Below, piece after piece: positions 1 to 11,544 of a stretch of DNA of 64,000 nucleotides. Below the pieces are notes generated by a model. That model made no database searches, was not told where the DNA came from, and worked only from the letters and a program-made list of their open reading frames with translations. The position numbers were made by a program, and so were the translations under genes. Source of the DNA: Lineus longissimus (lineage: Eukaryota > Nemertea > Pilidiophora > Heteronemertea > Lineidae); NCBI RefSeq assembly GCF_910592395.1, contig NC_088314.1, positions 14,262,001 through 14,326,000 of the forward strand, read 5' to 3'. Numbering within the stretch: position 1 is the first letter of the stretch; each line of letters starts with the position of its first letter.

Positions 1-1026
1 GCCGCCTGGCTCTAACAAGCCAGTTGCTAGCCTGATTAGGTAATCAAGTTGTCAAACACATAATTGGCTATATCTTCAAAATGGATGGAGCTAATTGCAT
101 TTGGTTTTCTGTATTGTATAAAGTGTTAGGTACACTTTTGAAATCGTCTTACAGCAGAAAATGGCAAAAAAACTTAATATATGGCCTTTAACGTAAATTG
201 TTTTAATTCCAAATTGGGTCGGTACATAAGATGGCTGCAACGAAGTTGTTATCCAAATTGCAGTCAAAGACTTGGAATACGACTTTAGTATCACGCCTAA
301 GGCATTGGTATTCAAAATAGTATTGTGCAGTTACACGAAATGTATCACTGTGAAATATTTATCAGTTCAGGTGAGTCGAAATTATCATCAGACGACTGTA
401 ATTTATCCTCAAAGTTAAAGTGTAGCTCTAGTCTTTTCCAGTTTGATTTCACTGTATCGTCCGAGTTCCACATTTTGTACACAATCAATCGCCTCGTCGA
501 GCATATCCTCAACTCCAATGGTACTCTTGATGGTTTTATTACCTCCAAGCTCACACGTATTGTTTACTGTTCCATGCCATTGTGTGTATTTCATTGGCCT
601 CGCATAGGCCAACTGTACGCGTCATATAGGTCACACAAAAATTCTAACAGAGATAGGCGCGGTGCACGGCGGAGGATGGAGATCGTTTCATAGAACGAGT
701 CGTTCAAACAGTATGTAATTATACCTAACGTCATACTTGATAATACTTAATATGCTGTTTGAGAGAGATTGGCCTCATTTGCCCTGGTAATAGGCCACCA
801 GTCTCATAACTAACGAATTTCTAATATCAAGCCGTGCAGTACACGGGCTCATCAGTCAGGCAAAAGCACAGAGATGGAAACATAACCTGACCGATGACGG
901 ATCGAGAGCACACCACCGTACCGGCGTTTAACATGTTTAACTTGTTTGTGCGTACGCAACAACAGCAAATAGTAATGTCTTTATTGTGAAATAGGTGGCG
1001 AATATAAAAACTGAAATACTGGCTAC
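1..1026. other. No gene recognised
   Basis: Only short unsupported open frames occur on either strand. I saw no repeat shared with the rest of the window, apart from generic AT-rich sequence. It may be intron or intergenic DNA next to the minus-strand exon that ends at 1027. Confidence 0.4.
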
Positions 1027-1335
1027 CTGCTGTTTCCAAAGCCAATGCCTTGTTTTCCGGTCGTGGCAATTCCAGCCCTTGGTAGCAGCATCCTTGTAAA
1101 GATGACAGGTTTCCGTTTGATCATGGCCATCAATGCCGTTCAGATACATATGGGTGGTGGAAAAGGCAACACACTTCTGAATATTCGAGCATGCTACGCT
1201 ACATCGAAGAATCGACTGAACTCGTAAGATTGCAAAAGTTAAATTATTATCGGTTCCGCTATGCATTGCCATGAAATGGAATGAGGAAAACACTAAACTT
1301 GCTGAAGCTATATTCATGTTGGTCAGGATGAGCAA
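1027..1335 (-). CDS. PAN/Apple-domain-like exon (partial gene)
   Basis: The minus-strand frame opens at an ATG (1335) followed by a hydrophobic N-terminus that could be a signal peptide. A cysteine pattern then follows: RCSVAC, then KCVAF, then ETCHLY, then WNCHD. This spacing, with C-x3-C, an aromatic beta strand and a late C-x-L, is what PAN/Apple domains of extracellular invertebrate proteins show. A good splice donor (CAG then GTAGCC on the minus strand) ends the exon at 1027, so the frame reading past it to 937 is probably intronic. The domain call rests on pattern only. If right, this is the first exon of a secreted or membrane protein whose remaining exons lie outside the window to the left. 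It is one of the few candidate host exons here. It could also be a chance frame. Confidence 0.42.
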
Positions 1336-1719
1336 TTATCCCTATCGACATGATAAATTGCATTTACACGGTGGCATTTACAAACTCATCTAATGTTATT
1401 CTCCATTGGACGCCCTGCTTTCTCGAGATATTGTGGATATTGATGGTGTCATCGCAAATATCCCAAACAGAACTTTCCAGAGCAAAGCTTTAAATGAAAA
1501 TGGCCCAGTGGCGATATGGAATCAATATTTTGTGAATAGAATCTGTATAGGGTTTGTAAACAACAAACTATACACCAGATCCTATGAACAGATAGATTCT
1601 ATGAACAGATAGATTCTATATAACTTACTAACGTTTTAAATCATACATTAAAAAAACTATAGCATCTGTTATCATTCAATTTATAAATTCTAGAATTCTA
1701 AAATAAATTTCAAAGACGA
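1336..1719. other. No gene recognised
   Basis: AT-rich sequence between the PAN-like exon and repeat copy A. A short direct duplication (gatagattctatgaaca) lies near 1591-1620. Nothing else is supported. Confidence 0.4.
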
Positions 1720-4392
1720 TTTTGTATTTATACTGGTTTTCCTAGAGAAAGGTGAAGGGGTTTCTCTATTTATTTTCTTTAGAGAAATACTTGCATGTGA
1801 ACTTTTCTTTACATTCAAAGATACACGATATGGCTAAAACGAAACGACTAGTGTAAGCTATATCTACATGTAGTTGTTTCTTAGCTCCTTCACAAAATTT
1901 CAGCCGAGCTAATAATACAGTTAATGTCTTTGGATAGAATATCACTAGGACAAAGGATTTCATTCAATTACAATCTTGGATGTGTCTAAAGGAAACCTGT
2001 TAGTAGCGAAACACTTGTAAAAATGGGGAGCTTTGAACGGCCCGGTTAAAACCTAGGGCGGGAACAAGCTTCCATTGATAAATATTAGCAGCTTCGAGTT
2101 CCCCAGGTAGTTGAATATGCGAGCTGGGCATCTGGGTAACATTGTATAACGTTGCATAACATTACTGACTCCAGTCATCGAACTACATAAGAGGTTCTAA
2201 CAAATTTAGTTATTTTTACTACGTTCAGCTAGTCTAAATAAAGACTTGAGTCACGACTGGATCTCTTTGAGGTCATGGGTGTCCCGGAACCATGATCATT
2301 TTCGTACCCATGCAATGATCATGGTCATAGAGTCATCATGGCACCAGTTGTTTTCACTACACACCGCCTCTTGATATTTCAAACCCCAGGTAAAATCAAT
2401 ACCTTTCGGACGCATTGTGCCGGTAGAAAAAAGCGCCCAATCAGAGCGTCACTCCGTATTGAAAGCGAATTTCGCACGAGCAACGCAATGCCCTCCCGCG
2501 GCAAAATCCTAACCGAAGCAATTGATACATCATCAGGTCACACGCGAATTTACTGTGGGCCCTATGGCCAACATGTTCATCGTAGAGTAACTACTGATCT
2601 GCGCTGAACTTTTAAACAGAAAATGAGTGTAAGTTACATTTCACCGCCCGGGAAAAAAGTAAATGATAGGCTGAATCGCTAGTCATGCGAAATCCTTTTT
2701 TCAGCTTGATTTTCTAAAGCTCTTTGCTGAATCGCACGTACCTCATTGCCATTTTACTTTATTTCATAGTAAACACACAAAAACACTTCAAAAATAAAAT
2801 GTAGTGGTCGATATAGAATCCAAGTTAGGTTTTTCTCAAATTTTATTAAGACCTGTACGTCTTGATCGTATCGCCAATCTGAACATGAACTATTCAAGGT
2901 GAGTAAAGTATTTGGAACAGCCACCCTTCCAAGGGGATTGTACTGTTTTTTTCTGGGTTTTTTATACGACGTACAGGAGTTTAAAAAATCCTGATCGCGG
3001 GATGTTGATTTATAGAGTAAGACACTTTTTCAGGTGTGCATTTTTGGGGTGGCGGGGTGGCGAGGGGGTATCTAATACTGCTAACACTAGTATATCCACA
3101 TTTTTCATTGTCTTCATACAAAAGAGAGCTCAAGGGGCCATGATTTTTTCATAACGCGCCAATACATGTATGTCTGAAACGCTATACCGGCAGATAACCG
3201 ACATAAGCACAGATAACATCTCATCACGCATCCATTCAACAAAGTTTTGTTGATACCGCCCACTAATCAGATTAACGTAAGATAGCCTACATTCAATAGA
3301 CAGATAAAAACTGAACTTTACAAAGTACTTCGGGCACGGATGGAAGTATGGGCGGTTATATCCACAATTAATGGAGGTTGCAATTTTTATATGGACGTTA
3401 CCAATTTTATATGGACGTTGCCAATTTTATAAGGAGGTTGTAAATTTGGGTGGTTAGATTAAAGACGTTAGAATTAATGACATTAACAAATTTAAGACGT
3501 TAGTAATTATAGACATGGCGATTTACGGAGGTTGTGAATTAGGGTCGTATTGTTAAACAGACGTGGTTTTATACAGACGTGGTTTACTCATAGTTTACTT
3601 TTAGTTAACACTTGGTAAACTCATGGTTAAGTCTGGGGAATATCTGGGGAATCCACACCGAATCCTGGAACCCATATTCCTGGTATTCTCTGCCAAATGC
3701 ATGTGTTGTGCAAATTGCCCGGTGAGTGGACCGGAGCGAGATGGAAAATTGTCAGAAAATTTTGATTTCACAAATTTGAGTGACTCTTTAAAAGTAGCTC
3801 TTTTAGAATTAAAAACCATCGCGTGTTTTGACAGAATTTTAGCAACGTTCGGATCATCCTATTCCGAAGCACAGTTAGCCTCTTTCCTGATCAACAACTC
3901 TAATGCCAGCGCCCGTTGATGTGGATCTGTTGGCGGGGAAAACTCCCAACGTGATGTTGGTAACGATAGTTTTCTCCAAATACATTAGAGCTTGATCGAC
4001 CTACACAAGAGGCGCTGATCAGGATAAAGGTGAGTTACGAAACCGGCATGTTTAGTCACCTCTCTGCTCTGGCGTCACTTATAGCTCTGTTGTGACACAC
4101 ACACACATCCAATAGATCGTGATGACAAAATTACTGTAGTTCTAACAAGACAATGATTAATCAATAACAACAAAACTAGCGTCAATAATTGTATTTGGTA
4201 AGATTGATTCCAAAAAATACAATGAAGGAGTATTATATGCTTATTTTGACATCGATTGAGATCATGGAACAGAATACTGCCCCAAACAAGCCAAACGCAC
4301 CTTGTTCACATAATTACGTAGTTATTGGGATTCAGATCATTGAAAACTAGTGCTCTTTGTCACTGCAACCTGCGATCATGATTACATGCGAC
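1720..4392 (+). repeat. Long direct repeat, copy A (2.7 kb)
   Basis: From TTTTGTATTTATACTGG at 1720 to GCGACAAAAATTGC near 4392, this stretch is collinear with 7267-14369. Shared blocks include the AAGCGCCCAATCAGAGCG region (about 2430), the TACTGTTTTTT block (2940), the AAAGAGAGCTCAAGG block (3120), the GGTTAAGTCTGGGGAATA block (3625), the GTGAGTGGACCGGAGCGAGA block (3720) and the CATCGATTGAGAT block (4250). Copy A carries an extra segment at about 1747-2020 that copy B lacks. No coding function is visible; the open frames in it are not conserved between copies. There are no obvious terminal inverted repeats, so the class is unknown. It may be a segmental duplication or a large non-autonomous element. 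Confidence 0.8.
3350..3600 (+). repeat. Degenerate short tandem-like repeat in copy A
   Basis: A run of related units of about 20 bases: ATATGGACGTTACCAATTTT, then ATATGGACGTTGCCAATTTT, then AGGAGGTTGTAAATTTGG. It is followed by weaker versions containing GACGTTAG and ACAGACGTGGTTTA. It has no coding potential. The equivalent place in copy B (about 10350-11390) is occupied by different sequence. Confidence 0.5.
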
Positions 4393-4529
4393 AAAAATTG
4401 CTCGTACACAGTGGGCATCGCTGGTCATATCAACTAATAAACGTATTCCTCGGTGCCTACATTGTCTTATCACAGCCTAAGTAGGTCACTGGAAGATAGG
4501 TAATGATAGGTAAACACACAAAAAAAAGG

Positions 4530-5483
4530 ATGAAACGCTTAGTTATTGATGTTTTGAAGCAAACAGATTCAAGTATCCCTCTCAAGGATAGAATTAAGTT
4601 AATCTTCAAAACAGAAGGTTTAACAATTGGTGCCATATTAACAGCTGTTACTTTGAAGTTTTAGGCCTGCTAACAACTCTAGGCCTGCTTATCAGTGATG
4701 CTTTGAAGGGAACTGACACCGCCCAGCGGTTTAGCCAACTTTTCGACTTTCACCGCCCGAGAAAGTCAAACTTCCAACTTCCTGTTCGAGTTCAGATTTG
4801 TAGCTCCCAGTGCCCGAGCATGCGCAGTTCAATTTGTTATTATTGAGAATCATGTCGAAAGTTCGCGTAATGGGGCGACCAAAAAAAGGCCTCTAAAGCC
4901 GATCATCGGCTATGGATTTCGCGTGAGACGCTGGCGATATGGAAAGTAATACGGAAGGAGTTGAATTTGAAGACAAATGATGGAGTTGCCCAACATTTGG
5001 CCGACTTGTACTCCGAGAAAACAGCCGTGAGTCATGCGATCTTTCATTCAAGAGTTTTCGTAGTAAATTCCATAGTAGTGACGTCACTCAATGATTGACA
5101 GCAAGGCGCCATGTTTCATTCATGCCTTGTTCTGATCACCCGATACGCGGGAAATGAAAACGAGGACATACGAACTGGCTGGGTGGTGTCAGTTCCCTCT
5201 AAAACCTGTTCCCAAAACAGGACCAGGACCAGGACCTAAACCAGATCCAAAACCTTCGATACCAGATAAGGTTACAGAAGGACTCAATAAGTTTGCTGAA
5301 TGGTTAAAAGAAATTAAATGAAATGAAATGACTAAGAAATCAGCTGCAGCTTTACCAGGAATAATAGGGTCTATCGTCTCATTCCTACTGAAATCAGTAG
5401 GTGCTGTTGTTGGTTTTCTGGCTGAACATATGGTCATCCTATTGGTAGTGGTTGTTGGTTCTGTAATCTATAGGCTGATATAA
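4530..5483 (+). pseudogene. Virus-like ORF 1, broken (small membrane-type protein)
   Basis: Three in-order pieces look like one short ancient gene. Piece 1 opens at ATG 4530 and reads 44 codons to a TAG at 4662, containing the motif KTEGLTIGAILTAVT. A neighbouring frame continues it (LGLLTTLGLLISDAL) up to 4706. A MITE (4707-5198) then interrupts. After it, a proline-rich linker (TGPGPGPKPDPKPS) and a segment ending KFAEWLKEIK lead to an in-frame TGA at 5319-5321. The same frame then reads AAALPGIIGSIVSFLLKS and a long hydrophobic stretch to TAA at 5481-5483. The order (charged N-terminus, hydrophobic patch, Pro-rich linker, amphipathic glycine-rich helix, membrane segment) resembles a small protein that I recall next to capsid-like ORFs in repeated invertebrate gene models. 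That memory cannot be checked here. The gene is clearly dead: one frameshift, two stops and one insertion. Confidence 0.5.
4707..5198. mobile_element. MITE, 492 bp, inside virus-like ORF 1
   Basis: The left end AGGGAACTGACACCGCCCAG (from 4707) is matched by its reverse complement ending at 5198 (CTGGGTGGTGTCAGTTCCCT), with one mismatch. The interior is non-coding. No clear target duplication flanks it. It separates two halves of the small ORF around it, so it inserted after that gene arrived. Confidence 0.7.
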
Positions 5484-5548
5484 GGTGTTAAAACTAATAA
5501 ACAAAGTAAAGCTAGTTAAATCTAGATTTTTCATCATAAATAAATAGA

Positions 5549-6061
5549 ATGGCAACAGGAGGATTACTCAATACTGAAAGGACACATAAGATACCACTTG
5601 GTTTAAAAGCTGATAGACAACATCATATTATCACTCACAATCCGTCTTCTGCTAATCCAAAAAAAACATTGTACATCAGGATACCGGCATTGAGAGAGAA
5701 TACATTCTTTGCACCTAAACCTCTTTTTCTGTCTGCTAATGACACCATTACCGGTTATTCTAAAGACAATGTGGTTAACAACCAGGGTAGAAACTTCATC
5801 TCCAAGATGGTGCTGCAAAGGTGCTTTGATTTTGGAGAATATTATTTAAGAAATAAGGGAAAATACTACTCCACCAAAACTCTTCCATTTTACTTAACAC
5901 ATCTTATTTTAAGGACAAATTTGATTGACCATAGAAAGACACTGTTTAAAAATAAACCTTATAATACCTTTTGCATTGTACCTGTTGAAGATGGCGATCT
6001 GATAAAGCTTCAAAGACATGAACTTAATTGTACTAAAGTTGCATATAAATGTACTATATAA
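5549..6061 (+). CDS. Virus-like ORF 2, possible capsid-protein N-terminus (170 aa, decayed)
   Basis: This is the longest open frame between the two repeat copies, starting 65 bases after ORF 1. The N-terminus has a conserved-looking core: RTHKIPLGLKADRQHH, then ITHNPSSANPKKTLYIRIP, then a beta-rich stretch (FAPKPLFLSAND) and VVNNQGRNFISKMV. From memory, proteins with this opening form a repeated family in cnidarian, mollusc and deuterostome genomes, and a jelly-roll capsid relationship has seemed plausible to me. This is inference, not a match that I could run. At 170 residues it would be far shorter than a full major capsid protein. The second half (from about residue 95) is basic and less convincing, which suggests an internal deletion. 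The pairing with the small hydrophobic ORF upstream supports the two being one module. Confidence 0.45.
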   Translation: MATGGLLNTERTHKIPLGLKADRQHHIITHNPSSANPKKTLYIRIPALRENTFFAPKPLFLSANDTITGYSKDNVVNNQGRNFISKMVLQRCFDFGEYYLRNKGKYYSTKTLPFYLTHLILRTNLIDHRKTLFKNKPYNTFCIVPVEDGDLIKLQRHELNCTKVAYKCTI

Positions 6062-6068
6062 TTATCTC

Positions 6069-6182
6069 AAATTTTATATCACTGGTGCAACTTCTAAAAT
6101 AGTCAATTTTAGAGGAACATCAATTAGCTTACATTTTTCACTTGAAACTGAAGAGGATGTATTCACTCCATTACATGAGTAA
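6069..6182 (+). pseudogene. Frameshifted continuation of virus-like ORF 2
   Basis: Eight bases after the stop of the 170-aa frame, a different frame reads about 37 codons to TAA 6180-6182. It contains FYITGATSKIVNFRG and SISLHFSLETEEDV. The alternating hydrophobic pattern looks like beta strands and suits a C-terminal capsid-like piece. It is probably part of the same ancestral gene, joined by a frameshift. Confidence 0.35.
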
Positions 6183-6469
6183 CTACTCAATTAAAAACTA
6201 AAATTCACCACAAGGGTATCTACCATTACAACCTTCTCTCAATAACACCAATCTGTTTCATCTGTTGTTCGATTACCGCTGTGTTTCATTGTATTTATTT
6301 AAATGGAATATTCAAGGTTTTTTTTTAAGTTTTACTCTTACGTCCTGTCCCACGATAAGATAAGAGATATCTTTTAGCCTTTTAGCTACATGGTAAAACC
6401 ATTCTCTGACTTTTGTCATAAGAGCATAGCTCGCCTTGATCAGTATCCTTAGCAACAATTAAACCCTCT

Positions 6470-7230
6470 TTAACATCTTCCTTCTCAATTTAAAAAAAAA
6501 GACTTCTTGTAAAACCATTCCATAAGTCATTCAAATCATTAATTCGGTCCTAGTTTGCTAAATGAGGATTTACCACTGCATAATCTATATTCAACTTATC
6601 AAAAGCTTGGTGAAAAACACTTTGTAATTTGTGGTAACCTAATTCCACAATAATGTAGGTATCTGAGGTATTCTTAGATCATTAAAATTCTCTTCAGTTA
6701 ATTTAGTTTTTCCAAGTGCTCTATTGACGAATTCAGTCTCTAGAAACCAATCATAATCACCACAGTGTATTTTGAAGAACTTTTTATACACCCAGGGATT
6801 TGTTCTTAGGATTTTGACCACTTCGATCTTTTCTCTTGAGGCCCTGTTCGTAAGGTCTTTGTCCGTAAGGAAGTTTTTCGGTAATTTAGATGGTCGTTTG
6901 TCCATACCAATTTTTTTTGGCAGATTGAACTGTCTGCTCATATCTGGTATCACTGAGCCATTTCCTTGGACTTGAGAAATAACTCTTTAATTAAGTTACA
7001 AATATAGTTAAAAAAAAAAATTTACCGTTGATTCATTAAATCGTCTCTGGTCTAATCTTCTAAGGATGGTGTCAAAGTATCTTGTCTTATTATCAAAATT
7101 AATTTCAAGACATCTAAAACTGCCATCATTGTAAGCAGTTTGCATTACAATAGTTACAGAACTTGTAATGAACTGTTTTACTATTTAAACTTCTTGGATT
7201 CAGATGTCTCTTGTATTCAAACAATGTACA
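6470..7230 (-). pseudogene. Minus-strand coding relic, unidentified
   Basis: The main open piece is 6639-6953 (104 aa, basic, containing NPWVYKKFFKIHCGDYDWFL). Lower-coordinate continuations in other frames contain KLQSVFHQAFDKLNIDYAVV and, after a stop, KVREWFYHVAKRLKDISYLI. Upstream on the minus strand, 7020-7150 encodes NDGSFRCLEINFDNKTRYFD and LRRLDQRRFNE, followed by a possible donor (GGTAAA). The pieces are converging with virus-like ORF 2 and could belong to the same module. I do not recognise a domain. Confidence 0.3.
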
Positions 7231-8292
7231 GTACATCGTTTACAATTACGACATAATTCGGCTGGATTTTGTATTTATACTGGTTTTCCTAGAAAAGTAA
7301 AAATGGGAAGTTTTGAACCGCCCGGTTAAAACCTGATGCGGGAATAAGCTTCCATTGATAGATATTAGCAGTTTCGAGTTCTCCCAGGTTGTTGAATATG
7401 TGAGCTGGGCATCACGGCAACATTGCATAACGCTGCATAACGTAATAACGTAAGTAAACATTACTGACTCCAGTTAAAGAACATTTAGTTACTTTTACTA
7501 CGTTAAGCTAGTCTAAATAAAGACTTGAGTCACGACTGGATCTCTTTGAGGTCATGGGTGTCCCGGAACCATGACCATTTTCGTCCCCATACAATAATCA
7601 TGGTCATAGAGTCATCATAGCACCAGTTGTTTTCAATATACTCCGCCTATTGATATTTTAAATCCCAGGTGAAATCCATACCCTTCAGATGCAATGTGCC
7701 GGTAGAAAAAAGCGCCCAATCAGAGCGTCACTCCGTATTAAGAGCTAATTTCTCACGAGCAACGCAATCCCCTTCCCGCGGCAAAATCATTATAGAAGCA
7801 ATTGATACATCGTCAGGTCATACCCGAGTTTCTGAGGGGGAACCTACTGCGGGCCCTATGGTCAACATGTTCATCGTAGCGTAACTACTGATCTGCGCTG
7901 AACTTTTGAACAGGAAATGACAAGTTACATTTTACCGCCCGGGGAAAAAGTTAATAATAGGCTGAATCGCTGGTCGTGCGAAATTCGCTTTTCAACTTGA
8001 TTTTCGAAGGCAATTTGCTGAATTGCACGTACCTCGCTGCAACTTTTATTTTATTTCTAAATAAAGACACAAAAACACTTCAACAGAAAGTTTAACAACA
8101 TAAAATCGATGTGGCGGTCGATGTAGAACCAAAGTTAGGTTTTTCTTAGATTTAATTACGACCTATACGTCTTGATTGTCTCGTCAATCTGAACAAAAAC
8201 TATTCAAGGTGAGTAAAGTATTTGTAACAGCCACCCTTCCAAGAGGACTGTACTGTTTTTTCCTGGGTTTTGTACACGTAGGAGTACAAAAA

Positions 8293-9039
8293 TTAATGCG
8301 TCTGTTATTTGAATCCCTTGTCAGGTCAAAATTGGAATAGAATTCCGTTTCTTGGGATCATATCACGAGGGAAAACTTGGTCAAGCTAGAAAGGGTTCAA
8401 TGCAGAGCCACAAGGCATATGTTAGGTGGAGAACTAAGTTACAAAGAGAGGCTCTCTGTTATGTCTATGTTACCTTTGTCTTACAGGCGGGAGATGGCTG
8501 ACCTCGATTTTTTGCACAATTGCTTTATCGGTAAAATCGATTTGGACACTTCAAAATATATATCTTTTAGAGAAAGGAGGGGTGACCCACTTCTTATACG
8601 TGGTGCTAGATGTAGAACGGAGACATATTGCCGGTCGTTTTTTAATCGTGTGGCGGGCACGTGGAATGCCCTGCCTATGAGTGGGCGTTGTGCGGCGAGT
8701 CCTAACGCCTTTAAGCGATCCGTCAGGGACTTTTATGAAAGCCAGCTGATGGAGCGTTTTGACCCGGACAACGCGTGCTCATGGGTTGGGCGTTGCAGGT
8801 GTCCTTTTTGCCGCTATTAAAAGAATGCTTTTACATGTTTTATTAAAATTATTATACTCTTTTAGGGGTCCCGTGAATGGGTCTTAATTGACCCTTTGGC
8901 GCTCCCGTTTGGGCACCTAGTTTTACTGTTATTTCGACCATATGTTTTATTTGTATTTTCATCACTGTTGTTTTACTATGTATATAATTTTATGTTGGTG
9001 CTCAATAAAGTTGTTGAAATTGAAATTGAAATTGAAAAA
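8293..9039 (+). mobile_element. LINE 3' end (reverse transcriptase C-terminus), 5'-truncated
   Basis: The coding part starts near 8296 (LLFESLVRSKLE). It has one premature TAG where a Tyr codon is expected, then reads openly to the TAA at 8818-8820. The C-terminal signature RTETYCRSFFNRVAGTWNALP-type (here FFNRVAGTWNALPMSG) and the closing GRCRCPFCRY belong to the end of the ORF2 of CR1/L2/Jockey-like LINEs. The 3' UTR ends in tandem TTGAAA units at about 9011-9036, the usual microsatellite tail. Short A-runs flank both ends (GTACAAAAA and GAAAAAG), consistent with target-primed insertion into copy B. Only the last fifth of the element is present. Confidence 0.8.
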
Positions 9040-9179
9040 GCCTGATCTCAGGATGTTAATTCATTATGGAGGATACTTTTTTCTGGTGTGCATTTGAGGG
9101 CCGGGGTTGGGGTGGTAGGGGTGATGTGGTGGGGGGGGGGGGGGGCTTTTAATACTGCTTACACTAATAAGGCCGCAAC

Positions 9180-10060
9180 AGAAAAGCCTGAAGCGCTACT
9201 ATAGTTATCGTGTACACAATAACCTATCGCATGTCCATGGATTCGGTTCAGATGGCTTAAAAGGGGTTAAAATGTCATTAAAAAGAGATAAACGCGCGAA
9301 TGAAGCAACTCGGCTATTCTGAGCTCCGAGAGAGGACCACATGAATATTCACATTGTTATTTCAAACTTCAATTTCAGGGGGGTTCGGGGGGGTCCCCCC
9401 GACATTTGTTTTAATTTTTGAGACTTCAGTAATAATATCCAAAAGACACTTAAAATGGATATAATCCCGAATTAATCGAGCAAAAACCGGGCAGGCGTTT
9501 CGAGAAAACGTTTTTTTTTGTAGAGATTTCAATAAACCTTTTGAACGAGTTGCACATCGGCCGTGGTGTGACCCGAAGGTACATTATGGAGGAATGTATG
9601 TTTTTATGGGGTACCATTGGTTTTGAAGATCTTCTTAAAGAATAATCAATATTCGCTAGCAGGCTTTTTATGCTCCCAGATATGAAGAGGTTTCTATGTT
9701 CCTCAGGTTCTTTGGTCATCAGTCTGCTGTTCCTCAAGAGTCAAGTGTCTTCCAGTCTCTTGGCCTGCAAAAACCCTTTCCAACCGAACGTTTATGCATT
9801 TACCATTTGGCATCATGTTGGTGGAGACGATAGTCTACACATCTTTCCATGGGGACAATTTCCATTTCTACGCCGGCTAATGTGATGATGCAGTTGAATT
9901 ACTGCTAAAGAGATACACGGAGAAAACCGTCTATCAAAACAAAAAAATTGTCGGAAGAAAGTATAGCAGGTTCCCAACCAGGGGGTGAGGGGTGGTGGGG
10001 GTGGGGGGGGGGGGGGGGGTCCAAGCCTAAAGTCGCTACGCTACTAGGGCACTGCACTGA
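9180..10060. other. Insertion in copy B, unassigned
   Basis: Absent from copy A. It has G-rich homopolymer runs at 9129-9146 and 10001-10019, and a GGGTTCGGGGGGGTCCCCCC palindrome-like patch at 9379-9400. A minus-strand frame at 9450-9737 (95 aa), with possible continuation to 9885, carries KEPEEHRNLFISG but no domain that I recognise. Confidence 0.35.
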
Positions 10061-10349
10061 TAATATCATACCGTATACACATTTTTCACTGTTTTCATAC
10101 AAAAGAGAGCTCAAGGAGCCATGATTCTTTCAGAACGCGCGCCAATACATGTAGTACATGTATGTCTGATAAGCGCTACACTGGCAAATGACCGACAAAA
10201 GCACAGATAACATCTCATCACGCATCCATTTAACAAAGATTTGTTGATAACGCCCAATCAGATCAACGTAAGATACATTCAGTACACATATAAAAACAGA
10301 ACTTTACAGAGAGTACTTCTGGCACCGATGGAAGGTTTTGCATCTAATC

Positions 10350-11390
10350 AAGATTTGAAAAAATCTTCCCGGCTACGTTTAAAGGGAGTATAATACCATG
10401 GTGTTCAGGACGTGCATAGGAAGGAGTTCATATGTTGCGTTAAGATGCTAAAACACAGAATCATGGCAACCGCTTCATCAGTAAATGAAATCTTTTCAGA
10501 AATCTATATCATAATACTATAAGGCGGCTCGATAAAGTGCCATTTGGGGGTAGTGTTTCGTCTCGAAATTGTGCACGTTTGCCGGTGATATGTTATCCTG
10601 ATGCAACGTTATGTTTATTTTCGGATATTTACTTCAGCGGAGCAGTAATGAGGGATTTTTAATCGGACACTGTCAATTCTCCTTACCACTCACAGAAGCC
10701 AAGTCATTGCTGTTAAGTTATGGAGGGGCTTAATCAATTACCTGCACTCCCTGTGGGGTGGCTAACATTACCTGTTGAACAGCTGGCTGTAGGGGGATGA
10801 TTGGAACAGCCTGTACCTGTTGACCTGCTGAACTAAGGTTAATGTTATTTTCAATCCACGATTGCAGGTCACCTGATCTTCGAGATTTCGCGGGGAAAGA
10901 AATTGTAAACAAACGTATGTGTGCAGTTCAAATGTAAACAAAAATGTATTTTTGGTACTGTTGGTTGCTGGACTACTGATGGCAAACTACAAGACTAGCA
11001 CGTGTCATTGTTTACCTCATTATAATAACGGATTTTCATTGGTTCCTGGAGGAGGTTGACATACGCTCCCCAGCCCCATGTGATATGTACCACGGCGCGA
11101 GATAAAACGAGATTGAAAGAAAGGTCCTCGTTAATTTTAACGCGCAACATGTTCTAACTTATGCAATTAAAACCATATGTACATGCTTATCATTAAGCCA
11201 TAATATTTTGGTATCGGCTAAGCCCTGGAAAATGAACCGCCGGTTTGTCCTATGGATAGCAAACAAATTGGAAAACATGCGTGGATTGGCTTTGTGCGTA
11301 CAAGTTAGGGTGAGGTCATATGTCTGAGTAAACGGGTATAGCAAAAGTTACAGTTAACTATTAATTTACCTTAGCCCAATTAACCCCAGC
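10350..11390. other. Insertion in copy B, mostly non-coding
   Basis: Not present in copy A. The only coding-like part is the short glutamine-rich minus-strand frame at 10730-10912. No terminal repeats were found. Confidence 0.3.
10730..10880 (-). CDS. Possible C-terminal exon, Gln/Pro-rich
   Basis: The minus-strand frame reads SWIENNINLSSAGQQVQAVP, then alternating valine/glutamine/proline residues (PAVQQVMLATPQGVQVID), and stops at 10730. This composition is typical of transactivation regions of animal transcription factors. A possible acceptor (AAGATCAG) lies near 10877. It could be the last exon of a host gene or a captured piece. The family is not identified. Confidence 0.25.
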
Positions 11391-11544
11391 TCAGGTTTAC
11401 CAAAAGTTTACTGATAGATTACTCTTAGCTAACACTTGGTAAACTCATGGTTAAGTCTGGGGAATATCTGGGGAATCCCCACCGATTCCTGGAAACCCAT
11501 TATACCTGGTATTCTCTGCCAAATGCATGTGGCTTTCTGCATGC

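Noticed and set aside
5189-5437. Minus-strand 82-codon frame as a gene
   Set aside because: It is the antisense of the Pro-rich linker and membrane segment of virus-like ORF 1, which reads better on the plus strand.
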